64,000 nt of DNA, taken from the NCBI RefSeq assembly GCF_036898825.1, contig NZ_JARUND010000002.1, forward strand, positions 1,116,001 through 1,180,000, read 5' to 3'. The translations under genes and the position numbers were made by a program. Source of the DNA: Streptomyces sp. B21-083 (GTDB lineage: Bacteria; Actinomycetota; Actinomycetes; Streptomycetales; Streptomycetaceae). Below, in pieces: positions 35,482 to 44,187 of the stretch (its first letter is position 1; every line of letters begins with the position of its first letter). The notes under the pieces were generated by a model. It made no database searches. It saw only the letters and a program-made list of their open reading frames with translations, and was not told the origin of the DNA.

Positions 35482-36326
35482 GTGCCGCTCCCCGCGTAGT
35501 CGGCCGCGTTGACGACCCAGCCCCGGTCGGCGAAGTCGGCGCGCGGTGGCGCGAAGACATCGACGAGCTCGTGGACTTCTCCCCCGACGGCGCGGCTCGT
35601 GTGGACGATGCCCGGCGGGATGACGGTGACGGACGGACTCGCGCACCGCAGGTGCTGATCGTCGCGCCACTCCCGCAGCCGGGGCGTCCAGGGGCTGCGC
35701 AGATGGTGGATGTAATCGCCGCGCAGGGTCACCGACGCCTGCTCGAAGTCGTAGTGCACGTGCGGCGACAGCTTGTCGGTGTCGCGCTCGCCGTACTCGG
35801 GTGCGAACCAGTTGACCATGAGCGAGTCGGTGCGGAAGATCCGGCCGAACCGGTCCGGGTCCACCGGGACGTCGTCGGCCCGGTGGACCCGGACCGTGCC
35901 GGGGCCTGGCACCGGCGGCCGCTCCGGCAGCGGTACGACCGACGGGTCGGGGTCTTCATACAGCGCGGTGTTGCCGGCGCGGGCCACGACGTCGGGGGCG
36001 CGGGTGGTGAACACCCGGGTGAGCGTGGCCGCGCCGCGGGCGACGATCCGGCTCGGAACGGCCGGGACGATCACCAGAGCAGGGCCGGTGACGCGCACCT
36101 CGGCCCGGCCGGGCACGCCGACCGTGATCTCGGTCGCCTCGGGCACGAGGACGATGTGCTCGTCGGGCAGGTCGGGCTCGGTGAGGGACTCGCCCGCGTC
36201 GATCCAGGTGTGCCCGACGCAGAAGTTCTGGCCGCGGACGTACGAGGAGCGCCCGCCTTCCGGTGGTGTGGTCAGTTCGTACGACGCGGGTGGTCGGGGA
36301 ACCGTCTGTGCCACGTTTGCGTTCAT
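35478..36326 (-). CDS. Cupin-fold protein, putative dioxygenase or isomerase
   Basis: This 282-residue protein is a double-stranded beta-helix. The C-terminal cupin has HVHYDFEQASVTLRGDYIHH and IPPGIVHTSRAVGG, which supply the usual His/Glu metal ligands; the N-terminal half is a second, degenerate cupin. It could be a ring-cleaving or ketone-cleaving dioxygenase or a sugar-type isomerase; sequence alone does not decide. Its stop overlaps the aldolase start, so it probably acts just before the aldolase. Confidence 0.75.
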   Translation of the reverse strand: MNANVAQTVPRPPASYELTTPPEGGRSSYVRGQNFCVGHTWIDAGESLTEPDLPDEHIVLVPEATEITVGVPGRAEVRVTGPALVIVPAVPSRIVARGAATLTRVFTTRAPDVVARAGNTALYEDPDPSVVPLPERPPVPGPGTVRVHRADDVPVDPDRFGRIFRTDSLMVNWFAPEYGERDTDKLSPHVHYDFEQASVTLRGDYIHHLRSPWTPRLREWRDDQHLRCASPSVTVIPPGIVHTSRAVGGEVHELVDVFAPPRADFADRGWVVNAADYAGSGT

Positions 36327-36396
36327 CGGCGACCTCCAGGCGTCCGAGGGGTGGGACGGCGAGCACCGTCATGCTGCTGCGCGCGGTCCGCGGCGA

Positions 36397-37374
36397 TCAA
36401 CGAGCTACTTCCGACGACACTGTTGGCGTCGGCCGAACAATCGGGCCCGGCGCCAGAAGCGTGCCCAGCCGGTCTCCGTCGAGCTCCGCGGCCGTCTGCG
36501 ACAGGGCGTTCAACACCGCGTCCACGTCGGGGTGTTGAGCCGGAACGCGGGTCATGACGCAGATCGTCTCGTACAGGCTCGGCTCGACCACCCGACGGAA
36601 CACGACGCCCGGGATGCGGTTGGTCAGGGCGAGTGTCGCGGGGTGCAGTCCGACCCGGTTCCCGGTCGCCACCTGAACGGCCAACTCGTCGTATCTCAGC
36701 ACCTCGTCGAGGTCCGGTGTGATGACGCCGGCCTCGACGAAGCCGGCCCGTCGGTGGCTTTCGACGAAAGGGTTGTCGTGTCCGGGCACCGCGAGCACGC
36801 GGCGGTTGCGCAGTTCACCGAGCGGGATCTCGGGAGCCGCCGCCAGCGGGTCGTCCTCGCGCAGGACGGCCACGACCGGGATCTCGCAGAGCGGAACCGC
36901 GGTCAGCGGGCGCCGTACCGCGGGAGACCAGCACAACCCGAGATCGACCGTGCCGTCCTCGATCTCCCGGATCTGCTGCGGGGTGTGCATCAACCTGGGA
37001 CGGAAGGCGACGGTCGGGCTGCTCAGCAGGGAAGGCAGGAAGAGTAGCCCGAGTTCGGGGGTGTAGGCGAGGGCGACCCCGGCACGGTCCTTGCTGCGGG
37101 CTCGTGCGGACTCGTGCGCCCGGCGCAGTTGTTCATAGGGTTCCCGCACGTCGTCGAGGAACCTCGCTCCGTGCGGGGTGAGGCGCACCCGACGCGTCGA
37201 GCGGTCGAAGAGGCGCCCGCCGAGCCGCCGTTCGAGTGTCGCGACGGCCTCGCTCACGCTGGCGGGACTGAGGTGCAGCCGTTCGGCCGCCTTGCGGAAG
37301 TGCCGTTCTTCCGCGACGGCCAGAAAGCACTCCAGCTGACGCAGATCCCAGGACGCGCTCACGACGGGGCTCAC
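36397..37374 (-). CDS. LysR family transcriptional regulator
   Basis: This 325-residue LTTR has the N-terminal winged helix-turn-helix (LRQLECFLAVAEERHFRKAA, HLSPASVSEAVATLERRLGG) and the periplasmic-binding-like effector domain. It is unusual in being embedded within the operon it presumably controls: 9 bp after the SnoaL-like gene and 70 bp before the cupin gene, all on the same strand. Activation by a pathway intermediate is the family norm. Confidence 0.92.
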   Translation of the reverse strand: MSPVVSASWDLRQLECFLAVAEERHFRKAAERLHLSPASVSEAVATLERRLGGRLFDRSTRRVRLTPHGARFLDDVREPYEQLRRAHESARARSKDRAGVALAYTPELGLLFLPSLLSSPTVAFRPRLMHTPQQIREIEDGTVDLGLCWSPAVRRPLTAVPLCEIPVVAVLREDDPLAAAPEIPLGELRNRRVLAVPGHDNPFVESHRRAGFVEAGVITPDLDEVLRYDELAVQVATGNRVGLHPATLALTNRIPGVVFRRVVEPSLYETICVMTRVPAQHPDVDAVLNALSQTAAELDGDRLGTLLAPGPIVRPTPTVSSEVAR

Positions 37375-37383
37375 TCTCCGCGG

Positions 37384-38004
37384 CTACGACGGCCAGGCCA
37401 GCGGTTCGCCGCGCAGCCATGCCTCCCGGGCCTGGACGAGTGCCTCGCGCCGCGTCCCGGTCTCGGTCGGCATGTCGGGCACGATCTTGTTCCCAAGGCT
37501 CTCCTGGAGGTAGGCGAGGCGCTGGTAGCCGTCGGGCCGGCGGGCCATGATCTCGGGGTCCAGGTGCACGGTCTGGTTCGGGTCGGTCGGGGCGATGTAG
37601 TCACGTTCGTAGACGGGCTGGCGCAGCACGAGTCCCCAGCGCCCCGCGCGGCGCTCCGCGAAGTCGAAGATGACACCGATGCAGGTGACGTCGCACTCGA
37701 CGCCTTCGACCAGGCCACGCTGCATGATCCGCAGTTTCGACATCGCGAAGCCGCGGTCGCCGTTGACCAGGGCGGTGACGGCGCCACCGGAGTGCAGCAC
37801 CTGGTTGCCGGCGGCGAACCCCTTGTTCGCCCCTTCGACGAACTGCTGGGGGGTCGCCTGGCCGCCCCAGGTGGTCATCACGACGCCGTCGTCGTGCCAG
37901 ACGTCGAGGAAGCGGTCCCATTCGCGGTTGTCACGGAAGATCATCCAGTTCTCGACGAGCTCGCGGATCGCGAGGCGGTCGAGCAATGTGTCGTGGTTGC
38001 CCAT
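37384..38004 (-). CDS. SnoaL-like domain protein
   Basis: This 206-residue NTF2-fold protein begins with the usual helix (LLDRLAIRELVENWMIFRDN) and DRFLDVWHDDGVVMTTWGG, followed by HSGGAVTALVNGDRGFAMSK and an unusual 50-residue C-terminal extension. It may be the hydroxylase small-subunit-like or dehydratase component of the pathway. It lies 17 bp after the flavin oxidase gene. Confidence 0.85.
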   Translation of the reverse strand: MGNHDTLLDRLAIRELVENWMIFRDNREWDRFLDVWHDDGVVMTTWGGQATPQQFVEGANKGFAAGNQVLHSGGAVTALVNGDRGFAMSKLRIMQRGLVEGVECDVTCIGVIFDFAERRAGRWGLVLRQPVYERDYIAPTDPNQTVHLDPEIMARRPDGYQRLAYLQESLGNKIVPDMPTETGTRREALVQAREAWLRGEPLAWPS

Positions 38005-38021
38005 CTGGCGTCTCTTTTTCC

Positions 38022-39425
38022 TCAGCTCGCCGGTTCGATGTTCTTGTTGAAGCGCAGCAGGTTGCGCGGGTCCCACTCCGCCTTGAGTGCCTGGAGGCGG
38101 CGGAACTTCTCGGGGCTGCCGTACAGCCCGCGGATCCACTCCTCGCCCTGGTTGGCCGTGAGGTTGACGTAGCTGTTGGACAGCACGTAAGGCTGCACCG
38201 AGGCGTGTACGTCGGTCGTGAAGTCGAGGAAGTCGGCGTCGCGTGCGGGGTCGTCCCACTGGACGACGACCTCCCACAGCCAGGTCGCTCCGGTGCGCGA
38301 GAAGGCCGTCGAGTCCTCGTCGAAGTCGTGCACGGCGCCGTTCACGGCCTGGATCGCGATGGCCGCGCTGACTCCGGGCCCGTCCGCAGCGGGTGCCTTG
38401 CTCATCTGCTCGATGAAGGCCGCGGCGACCGGCGGGGTGAGTCCGGCGATGTAACCGCCCCGGGAGTAATTGCGGCGGCCGGGCGGAGCGATGACGTCGA
38501 GGATGCTGTTGGCCTGGAGCCATGTCGAGGGACCGACGGTGTTCGCCATCGGGGTACCGAGGGCCGCGACCGCAGCGACCTCCTTCTCGGCGGTGGCGGG
38601 ATCGCCGGTGTGGACGACCACCAGGATCAGGATCGGGACGCCCACCAGCGACTCGGGCAGACCGGGCAGCGGTGGGGCGGGCAGCAGCACCGGGTCCACG
38701 GTCAAGGCACGGCTCGCCCCGGCCATGTGCGCGTCGAGCCCGGTGAGGATCTTCTCGGCCTGGTCGAGCGGGTAGAGCACGAGACCGCTGTGCACGTCCG
38801 GCCCGACCCGGTGGCCCTGGAACTCGAACGAGGTCACGATCCCGAGGTTGCGTCCGGCGCCCCGGAGTCCCCAGAACAGCTCCGGGTTCTCGTCCGCGCT
38901 GACGCGGATCTGCCGGCCGTCCACCGTGACCATGTCGTAGGAGAGCGTGTTGTCCACGGTCATCCCAAACCGGCGGGAGTTGAAACCCAGACCCCCGCCG
39001 AGGGCGAGCCCCGCGACGCCGGTTGTCGTGACCGTCCCGGAGGGTACGACGAGCCCATGCTCCTGCGTGGCAGCATCCAGCTCGCCGAGCTTCACGCCCG
39101 ACGCCACGCGCACGACTCCGCTCACCGGATCGACCTCGATACTCTTCAACTGGGAGAGGTCGATGACGAACGCGCCGTCCGGCATGCCCACGCCGTCCAT
39201 CGAGTGTCCGCCGCTGCGCAGAGCGAACGGCAGGTCGCGGTCGGACGCGTAGCGCACGGCCGTCACGACGTCCTCGGTGTCGGCGCACTGCGCGATGAAC
39301 GCCGGCGTGGCGTCCGCGGTGAGGCAGTTCCAGATCGTGCGCGCTTCCGTATAGCCGGAATCTCCGGGCCGGAACGTCGCTCCCCGGAGACTCGACGGGA
39401 AATCACCGAAGTCGTGCTTGGCCAT
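38022..39425 (-). CDS. FAD-binding BBE-type oxidoreductase (berberine-bridge-enzyme-like)
   Basis: This 467-residue flavoprotein has the PCMH FAD-binding fold (LPFALRSGGHSMDG; His for 8-alpha-histidyl FAD, about residue 73), GLALGGGLGFNSRRFGMTVDN and the C-terminal BBE motif WDPRNLLRFNKNI. The second flavin linkage of bicovalent members, the Cys of a GxCxTVG motif, is absent: the protein has SGTVTTTG. It should therefore be a mono-covalent oxidase or dehydrogenase. It oxidises alcohols, sugars or aromatic/alkaloid-type substrates. Second gene of the operon, 88 bp after the ferredoxin. Confidence 0.9.
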   Translation of the reverse strand: MAKHDFGDFPSSLRGATFRPGDSGYTEARTIWNCLTADATPAFIAQCADTEDVVTAVRYASDRDLPFALRSGGHSMDGVGMPDGAFVIDLSQLKSIEVDPVSGVVRVASGVKLGELDAATQEHGLVVPSGTVTTTGVAGLALGGGLGFNSRRFGMTVDNTLSYDMVTVDGRQIRVSADENPELFWGLRGAGRNLGIVTSFEFQGHRVGPDVHSGLVLYPLDQAEKILTGLDAHMAGASRALTVDPVLLPAPPLPGLPESLVGVPILILVVVHTGDPATAEKEVAAVAALGTPMANTVGPSTWLQANSILDVIAPPGRRNYSRGGYIAGLTPPVAAAFIEQMSKAPAADGPGVSAAIAIQAVNGAVHDFDEDSTAFSRTGATWLWEVVVQWDDPARDADFLDFTTDVHASVQPYVLSNSYVNLTANQGEEWIRGLYGSPEKFRRLQALKAEWDPRNLLRFNKNIEPAS

Positions 39426-39513
39426 GACACTCCATTCATGTGGTGCGCGCCGCAGTGCGTCACCGGGGTTCGGGATACGGGCTATGGGGGTGCGCAGCGG
39501 TGGGGGCGGTGGC

Positions 39514-39822
39514 TCAGCCGCGGGTGGCCACCGTCAGTTCGAGTCCGTCGAGGTCCGCTCGGTACTCGATCTGGCAGGTGAGACGGGAGTTGCTGCGGCG
39601 TTCGGGGATCTCGGCGAGCCGTTCCTCCTCCAGCTCCTCCACCGCCGGAAGCCGGTCCAGCCACTTCTCCTCGACATAGACGTGACACGTCCCGCAGACC
39701 GCGTTGCCGTTGCACAGGCCGATGACCCCGATCTTCATCGGCCGCAGCTGGAACATCAGGGGCTTGCCCTCGACGGGCTCGAACTCGTTTCGGGCACCGT
39801 CACGGTCATGAATGATCAGCAT
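39514..39822 (-). CDS. [2Fe-2S] ferredoxin (adrenodoxin/plant-like)
   Basis: This 102-residue ferredoxin carries the cluster motif C-x5-C-x2-C in LCNGNAVCGTC (about residues 36-46) and the fourth Cys in RLTCQ (about 83). It transfers electrons to an oxygenase or from a flavoprotein reductase. It is the first gene of the reverse operon, with GAGGAG before the ATG. A close paralogue lies at 48029; both have the same 15-bp motif upstream. Confidence 0.93.
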   Translation of the reverse strand: MLIIHDRDGARNEFEPVEGKPLMFQLRPMKIGVIGLCNGNAVCGTCHVYVEEKWLDRLPAVEELEEERLAEIPERRSNSRLTCQIEYRADLDGLELTVATRG

Positions 39823-39925
39823 CTCGGCGGCTCCTCAGGCGCACTGGGTGTCTCGGCGGGAAGGGGTGCCGACCGAGAGTTCGTCCTGATCGAAAGCGGG
39901 GCCGGAACACCCTGCTTTCACTTAC

Positions 39926-39940
39926 GTCAACTATCTTACG
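39926..39940 (-). promoter_or_regulatory. 15-bp motif upstream of ferredoxin gene 1
   Basis: Read toward the gene the sequence is CGTAAGATAGTTGAC, ending 103 bp before the ATG of the ferredoxin. The second ferredoxin gene has CGTAGGATAGTTGAC 86 bp before its ATG (one mismatch). TTGAC may serve as a -35 element. A shared regulator or promoter class is inferred. Confidence 0.55.
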
Positions 39941-40119
39941 AGAACGTTGAGGACGTCAAGGAGGAACATACCGGCCGCACTGTTCGGGATTTCCGAACGC
40001 ACTTCTTCGCGCTTGCCGAGTAGCCATTGCTCCCGGTGAACGCACCGGTGCGCGTGCTGGAGAGCGCCTGTGCGCTCGCTGGAGGGCGCTCGGGTTTGGT
40101 CGCTTCCGTGGTTCCCACC

Positions 40120-41178
40120 AAGACGGCCTGCGGTCAGGCCCTCTGGCGCGGTCCGGGACGCACCAAGGATCGGTGGGCGCCTCCTGGGCGTACGTCCAGG
40201 CGACGTGCTGATCCGGGCGGACGAGGAGCATCGCGCTACCCAAGCGGTACCGCAGGTCGGGGCGGTGCAGGTCGACGACGGTCAGCGGGACGCGGTGCCG
40301 TTCGGCCGCCGGGTGAAAACCGGCCGTGGCCTCGCTCGCGGCGACGGTCCGTCCTTCGACGAGTACGAGACTCAGACCTTTCCCGAGTTCGTCGTAGAGC
40401 GAGACGCCCTCTCCCAGCCAGACATGGGGCAGGCGGTGGCCGGGACGGCCCGGACCTTCCGCCACCGTCGGCACGACGATGGGCGAGTCGGCGTAATCGG
40501 GTTCAAGGACCAGGCTGAGGGAGTGGAACTCGGCGTGTTTGGTTTCCTGCATCCGACTGTCGGCGACCGCGCGCCCGGTCGCGGATTTCGGATGGAGATG
40601 GGCCGCGGCGCAGGCGAGGAAGACCAGTCCGTCGCTCTTCGGGTTGGCCAGTTACATCCGGGCCGTCCCGGGGCGATGGACAGGAGCTCGACCCCGGTGG
40701 CGACTCCGGTGGCGGCCCGGATCCAGTCGCGTCCGCGCCGCGGGCCGGTCTCCTGGTTCAGGCCGAAAGCCACGCACCACCAGGCGCCGGAGCGGTCGAG
40801 CGGGCCGAGGCTGCCGGGAGCGTCCGTGTTGGCGGTCCAGTATTGAATCGCGGGGCCGTGCGCCACACCGTCCCAGAGCTTGCGTGCGTAGAACACCATG
40901 CCGAATTTGGGCCGAAGGGCGCTCTCCCCACGTACGACGCCCTGATGACGTCCCGGACCGCGCTACGGGAACGGTTGGCGCTGCACGTACTCGACGGTGA
41001 CGACGGGCGGCTCGCCGGCCTGGTCAACGACGGTGACCTGCGCCTCGTGAGGCTTCCGCACCACTCCTTCGACCGGCCAGACGGTGACGAGCTCGCACCG
41101 GCCGAGGTTCTGCACGGTCTCGCGCAACATCTCCAAGCACGACCGGGGTACCTGCCGGCCCCGGCGTAGCGGGGTCAC
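40120..41178 (-). pseudogene. FAD-dependent aromatic monooxygenase (PheA/TfdB type), degraded
   Basis: Four pieces in shifting frames follow the order of phenol-hydroxylase-like enzymes: QVPRSCLEMLRETVQNLGRC, then VFYARKLWDGVAHGPAIQYW with DAPGSLGPLDRSGAWWCVAF, then a remnant of the D-A-A-H-L-H-P FAD site (AAHLHP), then the C-terminal thioredoxin-like domain (FHSLSLVLEPDYADSPIVVP, RLGSAMLLVRPDQHVAW). The N-terminal GxGxxG FAD domain and the segment after the D-A-A-H site are gone. Several frameshifts confirm inactivation. It would have hydroxylated an aromatic ring. Confidence 0.75.
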
Positions 41179-41378
41179 TGGGCTCGCGCCTGACCGGTGA
41201 GGCGTAATCCCATTCCTGCTGCGGCGGGGAGAGGCTCCCCTGTCCGGCGAGCGCCTCGCCCGCGCGCTCGGCCGTCCCGTGAGGTTGCGCGGGCTAGCGA
41301 AGGTGAGCTCAGCCAGGCCGCCCTGGACCGGAATGGCTCGCCATGGTCTCCATCGGCTGACAACGGTCGGCGGAGCGG
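41179..41378. other. Gene-free stretch
   Basis: No supported gene. The broken 5' end of the monooxygenase pseudogene lies here; no IS end was recognised. Confidence 0.4.
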
Positions 41379-42182
41379 TCAGCCCTCGATGATTCGTTCC
41401 AGGTAGTCCAGGTCCTGCCTGATCAGGGCCAGGGCTGCCTTAGGACCGGCGTCCTCGGGCGTGCGGTCATCTGAACGCATCACCATGGCCACTGCCAGGT
41501 CAGCCACGTGCCCGGCGGCTTCCGCGTCCGTGTAGTGGTGATCGCCGGGGTGGTGCCACCAGGCGACCCAGTTGCACATGCCGGCCACCGCGAGCGCTGT
41601 CGCCCGGGCGTCGACCGGCCGGAACTGCCCCTTCACAATGCCCTCTTCGATCACCCGCATGAGCCCCAGCATGGCGGCCCGCATGCCGGCTTGGTGGGCT
41701 TTGGCAGCCTCCGGCGGCAGGTCCGCCTCGGACCGGAGCAGCAGCTGGAAGCGCTTGGGCTGGCTGGCCCGCTGGAACGCGATGAGATGGGCGATCTCAC
41801 GCAACCGGACGCCGGGGTCGACGGTCTCGTCGGCGGCGAGAGCCTCGATCTCCGCCGCCGGACCCTCCGTCATCTGCGCGACCAGCTTGGCCAGCAGGTC
41901 CTCCTTGCTCTTCACGTAGTAGTAGAGAGCAGGCCGGGTGATACCCATCGCCTCCGCGATGTCCCCCAGATTGGTACCCGAGAAGCCGCGCTCGGCGAAA
42001 AGCCGGGACGCCTGCTCGAAGATCTCGCTCTCGACGAGTTCCCGCCGGGCCGTCGGCCGCTTCCCGGTGTCCGCCTCGGCCTTCGGCTTCGCGGGGCGAC
42101 GTCCTGTGGCCCGCTTGGCTGTCCCCCCGCTCTTACCCTCCGGCCTGGTGCCTGTTCCAGCGTCTCGCGAGCGTTCCGTCAT
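41379..42182 (-). CDS. TetR family transcriptional regulator
   Basis: This regulator of about 267 residues has a long basic, Pro/Lys-rich N-terminal arm (KRATGRRPAKPKAEA) before a TetR helix-turn-helix (LFAERGFSGTNLGDIAEAMG, ITRPALYYYVKSKEDLL). The C-terminal domain resembles AcrR-like regulators of lipid and aromatic catabolism. ATG 42182 is used; an in-frame ATG at 42236 has no better start signal. Upstream lies the AT-rich GGTTAATATCGGG, a candidate promoter/operator. Confidence 0.85.
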   Translation of the reverse strand: MTERSRDAGTGTRPEGKSGGTAKRATGRRPAKPKAEADTGKRPTARRELVESEIFEQASRLFAERGFSGTNLGDIAEAMGITRPALYYYVKSKEDLLAKLVAQMTEGPAAEIEALAADETVDPGVRLREIAHLIAFQRASQPKRFQLLLRSEADLPPEAAKAHQAGMRAAMLGLMRVIEEGIVKGQFRPVDARATALAVAGMCNWVAWWHHPGDHHYTDAEAAGHVADLAVAMVMRSDDRTPEDAGPKAALALIRQDLDYLERIIEG

Positions 42183-42293
42183 GTACCCGATATTAACCAA
42201 GGGTGGAGATGCCGAAGGGGCGTCCCTGTTGGGCACGGACCTCGACGTCTCGACGGCCGGTGCCGGACGGAGCGCCGACTGCCTCCAACTCGG

Positions 42294-42837
42294 CTAGGCC
42301 ATTTCGTTTGGATCATCGGATCGTTGGTCCGGGCGTGCCGTTGACTGACGTGCAGCGGGCGCGGATTGAGCCCTTGCTACCTGACCGGACGCCGAAGCGG
42401 GGTTGCCGCTGGCGAGACCACCGCCAGGTGATCAACGCGATCGCCTTCAAGTTCCAGACCGGAACGCAGTGGGTCCACCTGCCGGAGAAGTTCGGCAACT
42501 GGCGAGGCGTCTACGACCGGCTGCGGGTGTGGGCCCGCGACAGCACCTGGCAGCAGGTGTTCACCACGCTGATCCAACTCCCAGCCCTTAACGCCTATTA
42601 GGCGTACGCCTCACGCGCGATCCGCGCATACCTACACAAGCGCGGGATCCGCACGGTGATCCCCGTCCCGGCGGACCAGCGAAGCCACCGGCTGCGTCGC
42701 GGCAGACAAGGCGGCAGACCACCGGCCTTCGACCTCGACGCCTACAAGCAGCGCAACACCGTCGAGCGGTGCATCAACCACTCAAGCAGTGGCGCGGCAT
42801 CGCCACCCGCTACGAGAAGACGGCGACCATCACCTAG
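42294..42837 (+). mobile_element. IS5-type (IS427-like) remnant, copy 1, internally deleted
   Basis: The left end CTAGGCCATTTCGTTTGGATCA matches the ends of the copy at 44184-44796. The transposase N-terminal half is readable (VGPGVPLTDVQRARIEPLLP, INAIAFKFQTGTQWVHLPEK) and stops near 42600. The C-terminal part resumes with KRGIRTVIPVPADQR and AYKQRNTVERCIN, so the segment with the first catalytic Asp is lost. The right terminal repeat is missing: the remnant runs directly into the stop of the DHFR-like gene. Confidence 0.75.
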
Positions 42838-43427
42838 CGGCGGGTGAGGCGGGTGAGGGTGACCCCGTTGGGGAAGGCGGTGCGCTCGGCGACGTCGAAG
42901 ACAGTGGGGTCGAAGGCACCGTCGACCACCGGGACGCCGGTGCCGGCAATGACCGGATACGTCTTGATCAGCAGCTCGTCAATCTCAGGCATCAGGTTGC
43001 CCGCGAGCCGGCCGCCCCCGCAGAGCCAGACGTCCAGCACGGCGCCCACCTCACCCTTGAGCTCGCGGACGAGGGCGAGCGGATCACTCGGCACGACGGT
43101 GACGGCTGCGTCGGTGTCCGGCTTGAGAGTGCTGGACACCACGTACTGGCGCAGGTGCGCGTACGGGCTGGTGATCCCGTTGTCGAGGGCTGGGCGGTAG
43201 GTACCGAGGCCCATGACGACGGTGTCGAAACGCCGGTTGGGCGCGTCGGCGACGCCGACGGCCGCGCGATAAGCGGTCGGGATGGTCTCCGGGTACAGCG
43301 CGTTCATCCAAGCCGAATAGGTGGCGGCCTGCTGCTCGTCGCCCAGCGGAAAGAAGTCGAACTCGCCGTCGGGACCGGCGATGCGGCCGTCGAGCGAGAC
43401 GCCGATGTAGTACACGAGCTTCCGCAA
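42834..43427 (-). CDS. Dihydrofolate reductase / RibD C-terminal domain family protein
   Basis: This 197-residue NADPH-dependent reductase-like protein starts KLVYYIGVSLDGRIAGPDGE, has VVMGLGTYRPAL and ends with the typical VWLCGGGRLAGNLMPEIDEL and GTGVPVVDGAF. It is related to RibD reductase domains rather than to true folate DHFR; the natural substrate is unknown. TTG 43427 is preceded by GGGGGA. It is divergent from a TetR gene with palindromic sites between them, so it is probably the regulated target. Confidence 0.88.
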   Translation of the reverse strand: MRKLVYYIGVSLDGRIAGPDGEFDFFPLGDEQQAATYSAWMNALYPETIPTAYRAAVGVADAPNRRFDTVVMGLGTYRPALDNGITSPYAHLRQYVVSSTLKPDTDAAVTVVPSDPLALVRELKGEVGAVLDVWLCGGGRLAGNLMPEIDELLIKTYPVIAGTGVPVVDGAFDPTVFDVAERTAFPNGVTLTRLTRR

Positions 43428-43443
43428 AGTGAATCCCCCACAC

Positions 43444-43481
43444 GTAGTACTCTACTTGAAGTGGTTTGAACGTAGTACTAC
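43444..43481. promoter_or_regulatory. Paired GTAGTACT operator sites between divergent genes
   Basis: GTAGTACTAC (43472-43481) is a perfect 10-bp palindrome. GTAGTACTCTAC (43444-43455) is an imperfect copy 28 bp to the left. They occupy the 73-bp gap between the DHFR-like and TetR starts, overlapping both presumed promoters. Binding by the adjacent TetR protein is the simplest explanation. Confidence 0.6.
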
Positions 43482-43500
43482 ATCTGGAGTGGTGTCAACG

Positions 43501-44076
43501 GTGAGACGGAATGACCGGCGGCGTGCGGCCCTCGTCGACGCGGCGATCGAGGTGCTGGCCCGGGAAGGCGCGCGCGGCCTGACTTTCCGGGCCGTGGATG
43601 CCGAGGCGGCCGTTCCCGCCGGTACGGCGTCCAACTACTTCACCAGTCGCGACGACCTGTTCACTCAGGCCGGCGCCCGAGTCTACGAGCGACTCCAGCC
43701 CGACGAGGCCACGATTGCCCGACAGCAGGCGGCCGGCCGCGACCGGGACACCTACGTAGAGCTGATGCGCGAACTCGTCGGCCGCATCACCTCCTTCCGT
43801 ACCGGTTACCTCGCCCTGCTGGAACTCCGCCTCGAAGCCACTCGCCGCCCCGAACTGCGCAAGGTCCTCACGGAGCGGGTCCGGGCCGACGTGGATGCCA
43901 ACGTCGCCTATCACGAGACTTCCGGTCTCCCCGGCGACACCACGGCGGTCAAGCTGCTCATGCTGACGCTGAACTGGCTGATCGTGGAACAGCTCACCCT
44001 GCCGGACGTCTTCACGGAGGCAGAGCGTGAACAACTGGTAACGGCCGCAGTGGAGCGCATCGTGGCGGCGGAGTAG
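43501..44076 (+). CDS. TetR family transcriptional regulator
   Basis: This 191-residue TetR protein has the DNA-binding region RRAALVDAAIEVLAREGARG, LTFRAVDAEAAVPAGTASNY followed by F and a helical ligand domain. GTG 43501 has GGAG at 43486-43489 with 11-nt spacing; GTGs at 43489 and 43492 are less well placed. It probably represses the divergent reductase-like gene and itself through the GTAGTACT sites. Confidence 0.87.
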   Translation: MRRNDRRRAALVDAAIEVLAREGARGLTFRAVDAEAAVPAGTASNYFTSRDDLFTQAGARVYERLQPDEATIARQQAAGRDRDTYVELMRELVGRITSFRTGYLALLELRLEATRRPELRKVLTERVRADVDANVAYHETSGLPGDTTAVKLLMLTLNWLIVEQLTLPDVFTEAEREQLVTAAVERIVAAE

Positions 44077-44166
44077 CTGCCCGGCCCGGGAGACTCCAGT
44101 CTGCTGCGGTGGATGTGACCTGGACCGGACCGGCCTCGGCAGTCACCCGCTCTTGGTTCCGTCTGC

Positions 44167-44187
44167 TGATCCGAACGAACGGCCTAG
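44167..44187 (+). repeat. Abutting remnant of an IS right end
   Basis: GATCCGAACGAACGGCCTAG (about 44168-44187) resembles the right end of the same IS family (GATCCAAACGAAACCGCCTAG at 44776-44796) and abuts the left end of copy 2 at a shared CTAG. It indicates an older copy here whose body has been lost, or a tandem junction. Confidence 0.5.
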
